Shown: piece by piece, positions 1 through 9,624 of the stretch
How positions within the stretch are numbered: position 1 is the first letter of the stretch
How the letters are laid out: every line of letters starts with the position of its first letter
Origin: Acidobacteriota bacterium
GTDB taxonomy: Bacteria; Acidobacteriota; Vicinamibacteria; Vicinamibacterales; UBA2999
Length of the DNA stretch: 49,750 nucleotides
Assembly: GCA_016213695.1 (NCBI GenBank)
Contig: JACQZV010000086.1
Span: 1 to 49,750 of the forward strand
Direction: 5' to 3'
Notes under the pieces: model-generated
Told to the model about the DNA's origin: nothing
The model's database searches: none
The model's input: the letters and a program-made list of their open reading frames with translations, nothing else
Program-made: the position numbers and the translations under genes

Positions 1-2
1 CG

Positions 3-926
3 GCGAAGGACTTCCTGTCGATCCTCGATCTCTCGACCGACGGGCTCGCGCGGCTGCTCGATCTCGCCGCGCGGCTGAAGATCGAGCGCGGCCTCGGTGC
101 GGACGCACCCACGGCGGCGACGCTCAAGGGCACGCACGTCGCGCTGCTGTTCGAGAAGCCGTCGTTGCGCACGCGCTCGACGTTCGAGATCGCGGTGCGC
201 GAGCTCGGGGGCGACACGCTGCACCTGCCGCGCGAATTCGCCGACGGCGCGCGGGAGCCGCTCGAGGACATCGCGCGCAATCTCGAACGCTGGGTGAAAG
301 CGCTCGTCATCCGGACCTACGCGCACGACACGGCGCGGACGCTCGCCGCGGCGGGCGCGCGGCTCCACGTCATCAACGCGCTCAGCGACGCCGAGCACCC
401 GTGCCAGGCGCTCGCCGACGTGCTCACGCTGGTCGAGCGCTGGGGCGAGTGCCGCGGCCGCACCCTCGCGTTTGTCGGCGACGGCAACAATGTGGCGACG
501 TCGCTCGTCCATGCCGCGCCGCAGCTCGGTATCTCCGTGCACGTCGCGACGCCCCCGGGCTACGAGCTTCCGCCACAGGTCGTCGAAGCGGGGAGGCGAG
601 CGGCCCGGGGCGGCGCGGGCGTCCAGACGTCCCACGACGCCCGCGCGGCGGTCGCCGGCGCCGACGCGGTGTACACCGACGTCTGGACGTCGATGGGTCA
701 GGAAACCGAGGCGGGCACTCGCCGCCGCGTGTTCGAGCCGTTCCAGGTCAACCGCCGGCTCATGGACGCGGCGGCGCCAGGGGCGCTCTTCATGCACTGC
801 CTCCCGGCGCATCGCGGCGAAGAAGTCACGGCCGAGGTGTTCGAATCGCCGGCCTCGGTCGTCTTCGACCAGGCGGAGAACCGGCTCCACACCCAGAAGG
901 CGCTCCTGCTGATGCTCCTCTCGTAG
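3..926 (+). CDS. argF: Ornithine carbamoyltransferase, 5' end truncated by window edge
   Basis: In-frame from position 3 ([11 protein letters not shown]...[13 protein letters not shown]...[11 protein letters not shown]...[12 protein letters not shown]); classic OTCase motifs. Confidence 0.95.
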   Translation, partial: AKDFLSILDLSTDGLARLLDLAARLKIERGLGADAPTAATLKGTHVALLFEKPSLRTRSTFEIAVRELGGDTLHLPREFADGAREPLEDIARNLERWVKALVIRTYAHDTARTLAAAGARLHVINALSDAEHPCQALADVLTLVERWGECRGRTLAFVGDGNNVATSLVHAAPQLGISVHVATPPGYELPPQVVEAGRRAARGGAGVQTSHDARAAVAGADAVYTDVWTSMGQETEAGTRRRVFEPFQVNRRLMDAAAPGALFMHCLPAHRGEEVTAEVFESPASVVFDQAENRLHTQKALLLMLLS

Positions 927-937
927 AATGGCGTCCG

Positions 938-2638
938 GTGAAACCCTGGCTCGCGCACTACGACGCGGACGTGGCTCCGTCGGTCGCGCCCTACCCCGAT
1001 AAGACCCTCCTCGACTACCTCGCGGGGCTGGCACGCGACCACGGCGATTCGCCCGCGCTGTTCTTCAAGGGCTCGACGACAACCTACGGGGCGCTCGAGT
1101 CCCGGAGCACGGCGTTCGCGGCGGCGCTGGCCGCGCTCGGCGTGCAGCCCGGCGACCGGGTGGCCCTGCTGCTCCCCAACTGCCCGCAGTTCCTCATCGC
1201 GGAGTTCGGCATCTGGAAGGCCGGCGCCATCGTCGTCCCGCTGAATCCGACGTACACCGAGCGCGAGATCGAGATGGCGCTCACGGCAACGGGCGCCTCG
1301 CTCGTCGTCGCGCTCACGCCGTTGTACCGGCGGGTCAAGAACGTCCAGCCGCACACCGCGGTGCGGCGCGTCGTGGCGACGTCCATCAAGGAGTACCTGC
1401 CGCCGGTGCTGCGCCTGCTGTTCACCCTCTTCAAGGAGAAGGCGGGCGGCCACCGCGTCACGATCGATGGCGACGATCGCTGGTTGCAGGCGCTGCTCGA
1501 GGAGCACCGCGCCTCACCGCGGCCGGCGATTCTGGTGCGGCCCGACGATCGCGCGGTCATTCTCGCGAGCGGCGGAACGACCGGCACGCCCAAAGGCGTC
1601 GTCGGACTCCACCGGCATTACGTCGCCGCAGGACGCCAGCTGTACGAATGGACCAAGTCGGCGCTCAGGCCGCGCACCGACAACATCATGCTGCCGCTGC
1701 CGCTCTTTCACGTGTACGCCAACGTCGGCGTGCAGCCGCTCGCCTTCCTCGCGCCGGCGCCGCTCTCGCTCGTGCCGAATCCCCGCGATATCGGCGACCT
1801 GTTGAAGACGATTCACCAGGTCAAGCCGGCCTTCTTTAACGGCATCCCGACGCTGTACGCGGCGATTCTCAACCACCCGGCGGTGCGTGCCGGGAAAGTT
1901 GATCTGCGCTCCATCAAGCTGTGCTTCTCGGGCGCCGCGGCGCTCATGGCCGACACCAAGCGCAGCTTCGAAGCCGCCACGGGCGCGCGGATCGTCGAGG
2001 GATACTCGCTGACCGAAGGCATGATGGCCTGCTGCGTGAACCCCGTGAAGGGGACGAACAAGATCGGCTCGATCGGCCTGCCGCTCCCCGACGTCGAGGT
2101 CCGCATTGTCGACGCTGACGACGGCGAGCGCGAGCTGCCGTTCCGGGAGGTCGGCGAGATGATCCTGCGCGCCCCGCAGTACATGGCGGAGTACTGGAAC
2201 GATCCGGACGAGACGACGGCCACGCTTCGCGCGCACGGTCCAGGCGGGCCGTGGGTGCACACCGGCGATCTCGCCTACATGGACGCGGACGGCTACCTCT
2301 TCATCGTCGATCGCAAGAAGGACATGCTGAAGACGAGCGGCTTCCAGGTGTGGCCGCGCGAGATCGAAGAGGTGCTGGCCGGCCATCCCGCGGTCATGGA
2401 GGTCAGCGTCGCGGGTATTCCGGATCCGCTCAAGGGTGAAGTCCCGAAGGCCTGGGTCACCCTCAAGGCCGGCCGGCAGGCCACCGAGGAGGAGCTGCGC
2501 GCCTACTGCCGCGAGCAGCTTGCGCCGTACAAGGTGCCGGCCGCGGTCGAATTCCGGAAGGACCTGCCGAAGACCATGGTCGGGAAGGTGCTGCGCCGGG
2601 TGCTGGTCGAGGAGACAAAGGCGGCACGAGGCGACTGA
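938..2638 (+). CDS. Long-chain acyl-CoA synthetase / AMP-dependent ligase
   Basis: GTG start inside ORF 401..2638; ASGGTTGTPKGVV, GYSLTEG, HTGDLAYMDADGYLFIVDRKKDMLKTSGFQVWPREIE motifs. Confidence 0.92.
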   Translation: MKPWLAHYDADVAPSVAPYPDKTLLDYLAGLARDHGDSPALFFKGSTTTYGALESRSTAFAAALAALGVQPGDRVALLLPNCPQFLIAEFGIWKAGAIVVPLNPTYTEREIEMALTATGASLVVALTPLYRRVKNVQPHTAVRRVVATSIKEYLPPVLRLLFTLFKEKAGGHRVTIDGDDRWLQALLEEHRASPRPAILVRPDDRAVILASGGTTGTPKGVVGLHRHYVAAGRQLYEWTKSALRPRTDNIMLPLPLFHVYANVGVQPLAFLAPAPLSLVPNPRDIGDLLKTIHQVKPAFFNGIPTLYAAILNHPAVRAGKVDLRSIKLCFSGAAALMADTKRSFEAATGARIVEGYSLTEGMMACCVNPVKGTNKIGSIGLPLPDVEVRIVDADDGERELPFREVGEMILRAPQYMAEYWNDPDETTATLRAHGPGGPWVHTGDLAYMDADGYLFIVDRKKDMLKTSGFQVWPREIEEVLAGHPAVMEVSVAGIPDPLKGEVPKAWVTLKAGRQATEEELRAYCREQLAPYKVPAAVEFRKDLPKTMVGKVLRRVLVEETKAARGD

Positions 2639-2646
2639 CGCGGGGC

Positions 2647-3405
2647 TCAGGCGGCGCGCAGCGCCTTGACATCGACGCCCGCCTCGACGAGCGTCGCGCG
2701 GACGCGCCGCGCCAGGTCGGCGGCGCCGGGCGTATCGCCGTGGACGCAGATGGTCTCGATAGCGAGCGTGACGCGGGCGCCGTCGATCGCGCCGACCGTG
2801 TGATCGCGCACCATCGCCACCGCGCGCTGCGCTACGGTCTCCGGGTCGTGAATGACCGCGCCCGCCTCGGATCGCGGCACGAGCGTCCCGTCCCGGCGGT
2901 ACGCGCGATCGGCAAAGCCCTCGCTCGCGGTGCGCAGGCCGGCACGCCAGCCCGCCGCAATCAACTCCGACCCGGGTAACCCGAAGAGAATCAGCGTCCG
3001 GTCGATCACCGCCGCGGCCCGTGCCACGGCGTCGGCCAGCGCGGCGTCTCGAACCGCCATGTTGAACAGCGCGCCATGCGGCTTGACGTGCTGGAGCCGG
3101 ACGCCCTGCGCCGCCGCGATGGCCGCGAGCGCGCCCACCTGGTAGACGACGAAATCCTCGACATCGCGGGGCGTCACGGGCAGCTCGCGCCGGCCGACAC
3201 TTTCGAGATCGGGAAAACCGGGGTGCGCACCCACCGCGACACCGTGCTCGCGCGCCAGTTCGACCGTGGCGCGCATGACCGCCGGCCCTCCCGCGTGGAA
3301 GCCGCACGCGACGTTGGCCGACGTGATGTGCGGCATGAGCGCGGCATCCCGCTCGCCCTCGCCGGCGCGCCCCTCGCCGATGTCAGCGTTGAGATCGATG
3401 CGCAT
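2647..3405 (-). CDS. pxpA: LamB/YcsF family protein, 5-oxoprolinase subunit A
   Basis: MRIDLNADIGEG...ITSANVACGFHAGGPAVM...GVAVGAHPGFPD...KPHGALFN...CVHGDTP. Confidence 0.95.
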   Translation of the reverse strand: MRIDLNADIGEGRAGEGERDAALMPHITSANVACGFHAGGPAVMRATVELAREHGVAVGAHPGFPDLESVGRRELPVTPRDVEDFVVYQVGALAAIAAAQGVRLQHVKPHGALFNMAVRDAALADAVARAAAVIDRTLILFGLPGSELIAAGWRAGLRTASEGFADRAYRRDGTLVPRSEAGAVIHDPETVAQRAVAMVRDHTVGAIDGARVTLAIETICVHGDTPGAADLARRVRATLVEAGVDVKALRAA

Positions 3406-3439
3406 GTCCGCGGGCAGTACACGCTTGTAATGCTTCCAA

Positions 3440-3616
3440 CATAGTTGAAAGCTCAGCGGGATGCCGATCGGCGGTTGTCCTGAGAAATGTCACGGCACGC
3501 CTGTTGCCCTGACGTCAGAGCGCCGGTCTGTGGTGTGCGGCAGACAGCCGTACACCCTGGGGGGAGCCAGGCCGGTGCGACAGGAGGGCACGCGTCTGCG
3601 TCCCTCCTGTTTTTTT
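3440..3616 (+). ncRNA. Candidate structured non-coding RNA ending in the terminator
   Basis: No convincing + strand CDS upstream of the terminator; upstream helices GGTGTGCGGC-AGACA-GCCGTACACC and GCGCCGGTCT/AGGCCGGTGC (with GU wobbles); 5' boundary unknown. Confidence 0.4.
3580..3616 (+). terminator. Rho-independent terminator, + strand
   Basis: ACAGGAGGG(3580-3588) ... CCCTCCTGT(3602-3610) perfect 9-bp stem followed by a T-tract. Confidence 0.85.
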
Positions 3617-3630
3617 GAGTCACACGGCGC

Positions 3631-3667
3631 AAGTCACAAGGCCCAGGCAGGCACTCTGCCTTGTGCC
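3631..3667. repeat. Degenerate heptad array with inverted repeat CACAAGGC...GCCTTGTG
   Basis: aagtcac aaggccc aggcagg; IR 3635-3642 / 3658-3665; abuts DGQHR stop (3669). Confidence 0.6.
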
Positions 3668-3668
3668 T

Positions 3669-4802
3669 CTACACCCCCGCGCCTTCCGGATATTCCAGCG
3701 CCAGCTTGAGTTCACGCGCCAGCGTATCGACGGTCGTGCCGCTGCGCTTCCAGGCGCCTTCGGTCTCGAACCGCTGATCGCCGATGCGGCGCCCCCAGGG
3801 CGCGATGACGCGGCCGATCGCGCGGAAATCGCTCCGTTCGGCGTGGTCCTGATCGAGCCTCCGCACGACGTCTGGAGACACGCGCACGAACGCCCGGAGC
3901 GCCGTGGCCGACTTGATGCTGTACTTCCGGCCGCCCCAGGCCGCGCCAAAGACCACTGCCACCTGCTTGAAATAGTTGACGAAGAACTTCTTTGAATCGT
4001 CGCGGAAATCAGCCGATTTCCGGGGCCCGCCGAACGCGTCGCTCCCAAACAGTTTCTTGAGCTCCTGCGCCAGGGGCGCCTGCGCGACGCGCCCACGCCC
4101 CACGCCGAGCAGCTTGATCTCGCCGCAAAGCGGCGAATCATCGCGGTCGTTGAGCGCGCGCACCACGTCGTGCGCCGCCGCCAGGGACTCGTCGCGGTAC
4201 AGCTGCCGGCCGGACAGGCTGACCAGGTGCGACGAGTTCAGGCGGGTGTGCTTCGCGTTGATCGTGACGAACATCTGCACGATGTGGTCCTCGGGCAGAC
4301 GGTCGAAGATGATGGCCGGCACCGTGAAGTCGTGGCCCTGCATGTTGTCGATGTCCGCGTGCAGCGCCAGCAGCCGGTGCTGCCCGTCGATGGCGCGCAG
4401 GATGCCTTCCCGTTCCGGAACACGCAGCCGCCCGACGACCGCCCCGGCCTCGACCGGCTCGAAGCTCAGCTTCTCGTCGCACGAGATGATGACGGCGCCC
4501 GGAATCGACGGCAGGTCTCGCGCCTGACGGCATTGCTCGTAATACTGCACCAGTTCGTCGATCTTTCGCCTGATGATCTGGCGCTGGTAGGCCCTCTCGC
4601 TCGAGGCGATCCGGCGCTCCAGGAGGTCCCAGTTCACCTTTGAGGGGGCTTTCCGGTTCCCGCCGCGGACGGGCGGCTGCCCGGACTCGCCGTAGCTCAA
4701 CACCTCGAAGCGGACGAGCTTGTCGATGTCCTCCGCAGTCAGGGAGGCTTGATAAAACTGCACACCAAACTGCTGCATTCGGATAGCAGCCACGCTTATC
4801 AT
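3669..4802 (-). CDS. DGQHR domain-containing protein (DndB/DpdB-like fold family)
   Basis: ILRAIDGQHRLLAL motif, VTINAKHTRLNSSHL; start ATG at 4802 (MISVAAIRMQQ). Confidence 0.85.
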   Translation of the reverse strand: MISVAAIRMQQFGVQFYQASLTAEDIDKLVRFEVLSYGESGQPPVRGGNRKAPSKVNWDLLERRIASSERAYQRQIIRRKIDELVQYYEQCRQARDLPSIPGAVIISCDEKLSFEPVEAGAVVGRLRVPEREGILRAIDGQHRLLALHADIDNMQGHDFTVPAIIFDRLPEDHIVQMFVTINAKHTRLNSSHLVSLSGRQLYRDESLAAAHDVVRALNDRDDSPLCGEIKLLGVGRGRVAQAPLAQELKKLFGSDAFGGPRKSADFRDDSKKFFVNYFKQVAVVFGAAWGGRKYSIKSATALRAFVRVSPDVVRRLDQDHAERSDFRAIGRVIAPWGRRIGDQRFETEGAWKRSGTTVDTLARELKLALEYPEGAGV

Positions 4803-4963
4803 GAGTGGTCCTCTCCGGCTCCTGTCGACGGGGCGCAGGGAAGAGGCGAATTGTATCGGCCCGCGGACCCCGTGCTCAACCCGTTTTTTCGGTTTTTGTT
4901 CGGAGTTTGCGTAGGCGCAACGCCGGTGGGCCATTCTATCTGAAGTGGGTACAAGGAGTTAGC

Positions 4964-7237
4964 ATGGTTCGTCGGCACGCCGCACTTTGCGCGGGCGCGC
5001 TCGGTCTGCTCATCGCCCAGGTTGTCGTCCTCCCCCCGCCCGCAGCCGCCCAGGAAGCGCCCGCCAGACCGGGGGGGCGGGTGGCCGCAAGTGCTTCTCC
5101 GACCATCAATTACGACACTGCCAGGCTGGACCGCCGCCTGACGGCGGTCCGCGCGGCCGGCCCGATCGCCCTCAACGGCAGGCTCGACGAGCCGTCGTGG
5201 GCGTCGGCGCCGATGGCGCACAACTTTGTCCAGAACGACCCCCGCGAGGGGGAACCGGCGACCTTCGACACCGAGGTACGGGTCGTCTACGACGACGATG
5301 CGCTCTATTTCGGGGTGTTCGCCAGCGACGACCAGCCGTCGCGCATCATCGTCAACGACATCAAGAAGGACTTCAGTACGGGCAGCAGCGACGGGTTCAC
5401 AATCATCCTCGACACCTTCCACGACGAACGCAATGGCTATCAGTTCGCGACCAACCCTGCCGGTGCGAAGTGGGACGCGCAGACGTCGAACGAAGGCCGG
5501 GAGAACAACGCGAACTGGGACGGCATCTGGGATGTGGCGACCACCATCGGTGAAACGGGGTGGTACGCCGAGATCAGGATTCCGTTCCGGACGCTGAAGT
5601 TCAACCCGGCCGACATCCAGACGTGGGGCGTCAACTTCGAGCGCAAGCTGCGGCGGTTGAACGAAGACAGCTACTGGTCGCCGCTGCCTCGCATCTACAA
5701 CCTCGATCGCGTGTCGCTGGCCGGCACGGTCGAAGGCATGCGCGGCCTGCGGCCGGGCAAGAACCTGCGCGTCAAGCCGTACGCGGCCAGCAGTTCCAGC
5801 ACGCTCGCGGGCCGCACGACCCGGGGCAACGTGGACATCGGGCTCGACGTGAAATATGGCGTGACGACCGGCCTCGTGTGGGACTTCACCGCCAATACCG
5901 ACTTCTCCCAGGTTGAAGCCGATGAACAGCAGATCAACCTGACGCGCTTCAGCCTGTTCTTCCCCGAAAAACGCGACTTCTTCCTGGAGAACTCGGGCAT
6001 CTTTCAATTCGGCACCAATGCCGGCCAGTTCGGCGGCGGCGGGGGCGGCGGCGGCGCACGGGAAATGCGGCTGTTCTTCAGCCGCCAGATCGGCCTGTCC
6101 GACCAGGGAGAGGCGATTCCGATTCTTGGCGGGACCCGCCTGACCGGCCGCCAGGGCGCGTACACCCTGGGCGTGCTTAACATCCAGCAGCGGGAACAGG
6201 GTGCGCAGCCTGGCGCCAACTTCACGGCGTTGCGGCTCCGCCGCGACATCCTCGCGAATTCCGACATCGGCGCGATCCTGCTTGACAAGGAGGAAGCCGG
6301 GCCCCACTCCAACCGTGTGTCCGGGCTCGACGCGAACTTCCGCTTCGGATTTCTGACCGTCAACACCTACGTCGCCAAGTCGTTTTCGCCGTCGTCAACG
6401 GCGCCGGCGCGCGGCAACGCGTACGCGACCCGCGAAGGGTTCAACTACCAGAGCCGCACGTGGCAGGCGCAGGCCGGCCACAGCGGGATTGGCGAGCGCT
6501 TCGACGACGACCTGGGGTACGTGCCGCGTCGCGGCATCCACAATTTCGACGGGCGGTTCGGCCGCTACCTTCGGCCGGCCGCGCTCTCGAAATGGATGCG
6601 GCAGATGCAGCCGCACGTCGAATTCGACGTGTTCAGGCGCCAGACGGGCGGCCTCGACACGTCCTACATGGGCTACCACTGGAACATGAATCTCCAGGAC
6701 GGGTCGAACGCCGAAGTCGGCGTCAACCCGCAGATCGAGGACATCCCGGCTCCCTTCACGATCAACGCGTCCAGCGGCACGCGTGTGAACGCGGGCCGGT
6801 ACGAGTACAAGGAATACTTCGCGTTCTGGCGAACCAACGAGGCGGCGCGCGTCTCGTTCAACACGCGCTACGCGATCGGCACCTTTTACGACGGATACCG
6901 CCGCAACCTCAGCTTCGGGCCGTCTCTCCGGCTGAACGAGAATTTCAACGCGTCGGTCAACCTGCAGCTCAACGACATTGAACTGTCGACCGGTGCGTTT
7001 GTCTCGAAACTGGTGACCACGCGCGTGAACTACAACTTCAACACGAAGATGTTCTTCAACGGGCTGGTGCAGTACAACAACGACAATCACCAGTGGACGT
7101 CGAACCTGCGCTTCAACATCATCCACCGGCCGCTCAGCGACTTCTTCCTCGTCTACAACGAGCGGCGCGACGAGCGGAACGGGCAGATGCTGAACCGCGC
7201 CGTGATTGCCAAACTCACGTACTTAGTGGCGTTCTGA
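4964..7237 (+). CDS. DUF5916 / carbohydrate-binding family 9-like outer membrane protein
   Basis: Signal peptide; LNGRLDEPSWASAP...VVYDDDALYFGVFASDDQP...FFPEKRDFFLENSGIF; C-terminal beta-barrel-like pattern; upstream AAGGAG. Confidence 0.88.
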   Translation: MVRRHAALCAGALGLLIAQVVVLPPPAAAQEAPARPGGRVAASASPTINYDTARLDRRLTAVRAAGPIALNGRLDEPSWASAPMAHNFVQNDPREGEPATFDTEVRVVYDDDALYFGVFASDDQPSRIIVNDIKKDFSTGSSDGFTIILDTFHDERNGYQFATNPAGAKWDAQTSNEGRENNANWDGIWDVATTIGETGWYAEIRIPFRTLKFNPADIQTWGVNFERKLRRLNEDSYWSPLPRIYNLDRVSLAGTVEGMRGLRPGKNLRVKPYAASSSSTLAGRTTRGNVDIGLDVKYGVTTGLVWDFTANTDFSQVEADEQQINLTRFSLFFPEKRDFFLENSGIFQFGTNAGQFGGGGGGGGAREMRLFFSRQIGLSDQGEAIPILGGTRLTGRQGAYTLGVLNIQQREQGAQPGANFTALRLRRDILANSDIGAILLDKEEAGPHSNRVSGLDANFRFGFLTVNTYVAKSFSPSSTAPARGNAYATREGFNYQSRTWQAQAGHSGIGERFDDDLGYVPRRGIHNFDGRFGRYLRPAALSKWMRQMQPHVEFDVFRRQTGGLDTSYMGYHWNMNLQDGSNAEVGVNPQIEDIPAPFTINASSGTRVNAGRYEYKEYFAFWRTNEAARVSFNTRYAIGTFYDGYRRNLSFGPSLRLNENFNASVNLQLNDIELSTGAFVSKLVTTRVNYNFNTKMFFNGLVQYNNDNHQWTSNLRFNIIHRPLSDFFLVYNERRDERNGQMLNRAVIAKLTYLVAF

Positions 7238-8288
7238 CGAGAGTCGGCGCGGGCGAACGATCGTACACGCGCTGCTTCACTTTCACGACGCCGTACAGGA
7301 ACAGGCTGAAGAGCACGAAGGCCAGGTAGGCGGACTCGAGCGGCAGCCGCCTGTGCAGCCCCGTGCTGAGCACCCCGTACACGATCTCCACGTGAATCCA
7401 GTAGACGAAGAGCGACGAGCGGCCGAACTCGCGCATCCGCCGGCCGTCGTCGAGCCGATTCCAGGCGTGGGCCACCGCCACGAGCGCCAGCAGGATGCCC
7501 AGGCGGATGAAGAAGAACGTTGGTGAACTCGTCCAGAAGCTGGTCTGGGCGTACAGCGGCGGCAGGAGCGACGCCGCGTAGCCGCCCGCGATCAGCGCCG
7601 CGCCGGCCCCCGCCAGGACCGTGTGCCCCCGCCGCTCGCGGGCGATCGTCAGGCCGTCGAGCCAGACGCCGACGGCGCAGCCGGCCAGGAGGAACCCCGA
7701 CCAGGGCAACAGCGTGAACGTCGTCGCCGAGCCGGCCGGACGCAGGTACCACTCGATCGGATCCGGCAGCACGCCCACCAGGCCGGAGGCGCGGACGACC
7801 GGCGTCAGCATCGCGACTACGACGGTTGCCGCCGCAAACAGCAGCGCCCGCGACCGGTTTCCGCGACCGGCCCGCCAGAGCAGCGCCGCGACCACCATCG
7901 AGAGTCCCATGACATTGAGAATGTCGACCTTGAGGAGCGCGCGCGGAGGGCCGCCGCTGATTGCCCACGATTGCAGGCGGAAGAGAAACGCGAGACCGAA
8001 GATCTGCCAGCCGCGTGCGAGGGCGCGCGCCGCCGCCGCCGGCTCGCTCAGGCCCCTCCTGATGCGGCTTGACGCGGCGAGCACCAGGGCGACGCCCGCG
8101 AGAAACAGGAAGACCGGCGCGCCGCCGGCGCCGCCCACGAACGTGATCCAGTGATACGCCGCGCCATCGCGATCGGCGGCGCGCGTCCACGAATCGATGA
8201 CGTGCCCCTGAATCATCACGAGCACGCCGACGCCGCGCAGCCAGTCCAGATGGCCCTTCCGTTCGGCCGCCGGCACTGGAGGGATCAC
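7215..8288 (-). CDS. Membrane acyltransferase, heparan-alpha-glucosaminide N-acetyltransferase-like (DUF1624 type)
   Basis: GHLDWLRGVGVLVMIQGHVIDSW, multiple TM segments; GTG start overlapping the OsmC stop. Confidence 0.7.
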   Translation of the reverse strand: MIPPVPAAERKGHLDWLRGVGVLVMIQGHVIDSWTRAADRDGAAYHWITFVGGAGGAPVFLFLAGVALVLAASSRIRRGLSEPAAAARALARGWQIFGLAFLFRLQSWAISGGPPRALLKVDILNVMGLSMVVAALLWRAGRGNRSRALLFAAATVVVAMLTPVVRASGLVGVLPDPIEWYLRPAGSATTFTLLPWSGFLLAGCAVGVWLDGLTIARERRGHTVLAGAGAALIAGGYAASLLPPLYAQTSFWTSSPTFFFIRLGILLALVAVAHAWNRLDDGRRMREFGRSSLFVYWIHVEIVYGVLSTGLHRRLPLESAYLAFVLFSLFLYGVVKVKQRVYDRSPAPTLVRTPLST

Positions 8289-8704
8289 GGGCCTACGTCG
8301 AAAGAGGTGAGGAGTTCGATGTCGGACCGCATCGAATGCCAGACCGAACAGTAGGTCTGACGCGACAGCGCGATCGCCCGGTCAACCGCCTCGGGTGGAA
8401 CGGCGCCGGCGACATGGAAATGCAGGGACATGCGAACGAAGCGCCGCGGTGCGTCGGCGGCGCGCTCCCCGCTCACCGAGACGCGCAGGCCGCTCAGCGG
8501 ATGGCGCCCCTTTTCGAGAATGGCCACGAGGTCGGCTGCCATGCAGCCGGCCAGCGCGAACGCCGCAAGCTGCATGGGCGACGGCCCGGCCTTGCCGTCG
8601 CCATCGACCGCCACCGCTGCGGAGTCACTGGTGGCCCTGAACCGCAGGTGATCCGACCAGACCAGTTCGGCCGTCAGCGGAGGCCGTGGATCGGGCGTGC
8701 CCAA
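8285..8704 (-). CDS. OsmC family protein
   Basis: GKAGPSPMQLAAFALAGCMAADLVAILEKGR...; probable TTG start at 8704. Confidence 0.8.
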   Translation of the reverse strand: MGTPDPRPPLTAELVWSDHLRFRATSDSAAVAVDGDGKAGPSPMQLAAFALAGCMAADLVAILEKGRHPLSGLRVSVSGERAADAPRRFVRMSLHFHVAGAVPPEAVDRAIALSRQTYCSVWHSMRSDIELLTSFDVGP

Positions 8705-8705
8705 G

Positions 8706-9494
8706 TCAGCGCGCTGCGGTTTGCTGGACCTGCGGCGGTATCGTCTTCTTTCCTCCGAAGAGTCCCGCGAACAGGAGCCACCCCATCGGCAGCAGCACCA
8801 GCAGGTACGTGAGCCACTGGCCATAGCGCCCCTCGGGGCCGTACGGCTCGGTCGCCCAGTGCAGCGACTCGCTGTACGGAATGCCGATGTTCGCCTCGGT
8901 CATTTCGTGGAACCCATAGATGAACAGCTGCACGACGAAGACCGAAAGAAACACGGCCGTGACCTGAAAGAACAGGCCAAGGTTCACGCGGTGCCCGTAG
9001 CGCGACCAGAGCCACGCCACGAACGCCGCGCTGATGGTGCCGGCCGCCGCGCCGCTGACGATGTCCATCGCGCGCACCTGGAACAGCAGCGTCCCCATGA
9101 GCATCGCCGTTTCCATCCCCTCGCGGGTGATCATGACCAGCGTGAACAGAAAGACGCCGGCAAACGCCTGAGCCCCAGTCTTGAGCGCCGATTGCTCAAG
9201 GTGCGTCTCGATTTCGCGCTTCATCCGCCTGGCGTGACGCCACATATGGACGATGAGCGTGGCGACGAGCACGGCGGCCACCAGCGCCAGCACGCCCTCC
9301 CACAGCGCCTGGTTGGAGGCCCGCTGAAAGACCATCCCCGCGCCCACGCTCAGCAGCACCGACAGCCCGATGCCCCAGCGCACGGCAGGGATGAGCTGGT
9401 GCCTGCCGCTCTTGCGCAGGTACGCGAGGCTGATGGCAACGATGAGAAAGGCTTCGAGCCCCTCCCGAAGAGTGATCACAAACGCCTGAAGCAT
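8706..9494 (-). CDS. FTR1 family iron permease
   Basis: Two REGxE motifs (REGLEAFLI, REGMETAML), 7-TM pattern; start MLQAFVITLREG at 9494. Confidence 0.9.
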   Translation of the reverse strand: MLQAFVITLREGLEAFLIVAISLAYLRKSGRHQLIPAVRWGIGLSVLLSVGAGMVFQRASNQALWEGVLALVAAVLVATLIVHMWRHARRMKREIETHLEQSALKTGAQAFAGVFLFTLVMITREGMETAMLMGTLLFQVRAMDIVSGAAAGTISAAFVAWLWSRYGHRVNLGLFFQVTAVFLSVFVVQLFIYGFHEMTEANIGIPYSESLHWATEPYGPEGRYGQWLTYLLVLLPMGWLLFAGLFGGKKTIPPQVQQTAAR

Positions 9495-9554
9495 GTTGGA
9501 AACCTCAATACTGAGACCGAGTCGCAATATTAGGCGGCGGGGCGGGGGCGGGTC

Positions 9555-9620
9555 AAGTCACCAGGCTCAAGCTCAAAGCACAAGGAATTACTGATGTAAG
9601 CCTTGTGCCTCGTGCCTTGG
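9555..9620. repeat. Degenerate heptad array with inverted repeat CACAAGG...CCTTGTG
   Basis: aagtcac caggctc aagctca aagcaca agg; IR 9579-9585 / 9601-9607; next to methyltransferase stop (9625). Confidence 0.6.
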
Positions 9621-9624
9621 TTTC

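Noticed and set aside
3440-3616. 6S RNA, SRP RNA or a known riboswitch
   Set aside because: Some local resemblance to 6S-type motifs, but length before the terminator and fold could not be matched confidently; kept only as an unnamed ncRNA candidate.
3669-4802. Phage-defence island around the DGQHR gene
   Set aside because: Neighbours (pxpA, DUF5916 protein) are housekeeping/accessory metabolism, with no nucleases, methylases or integrases seen.
6040-6062. Poly-Gly (GGC/GGG) tract in the DUF5916 gene as a phase-variation site
   Set aside because: Mixed GGC/GGG codons rather than a long homopolymer; frame is intact and slippage is not obviously favoured.
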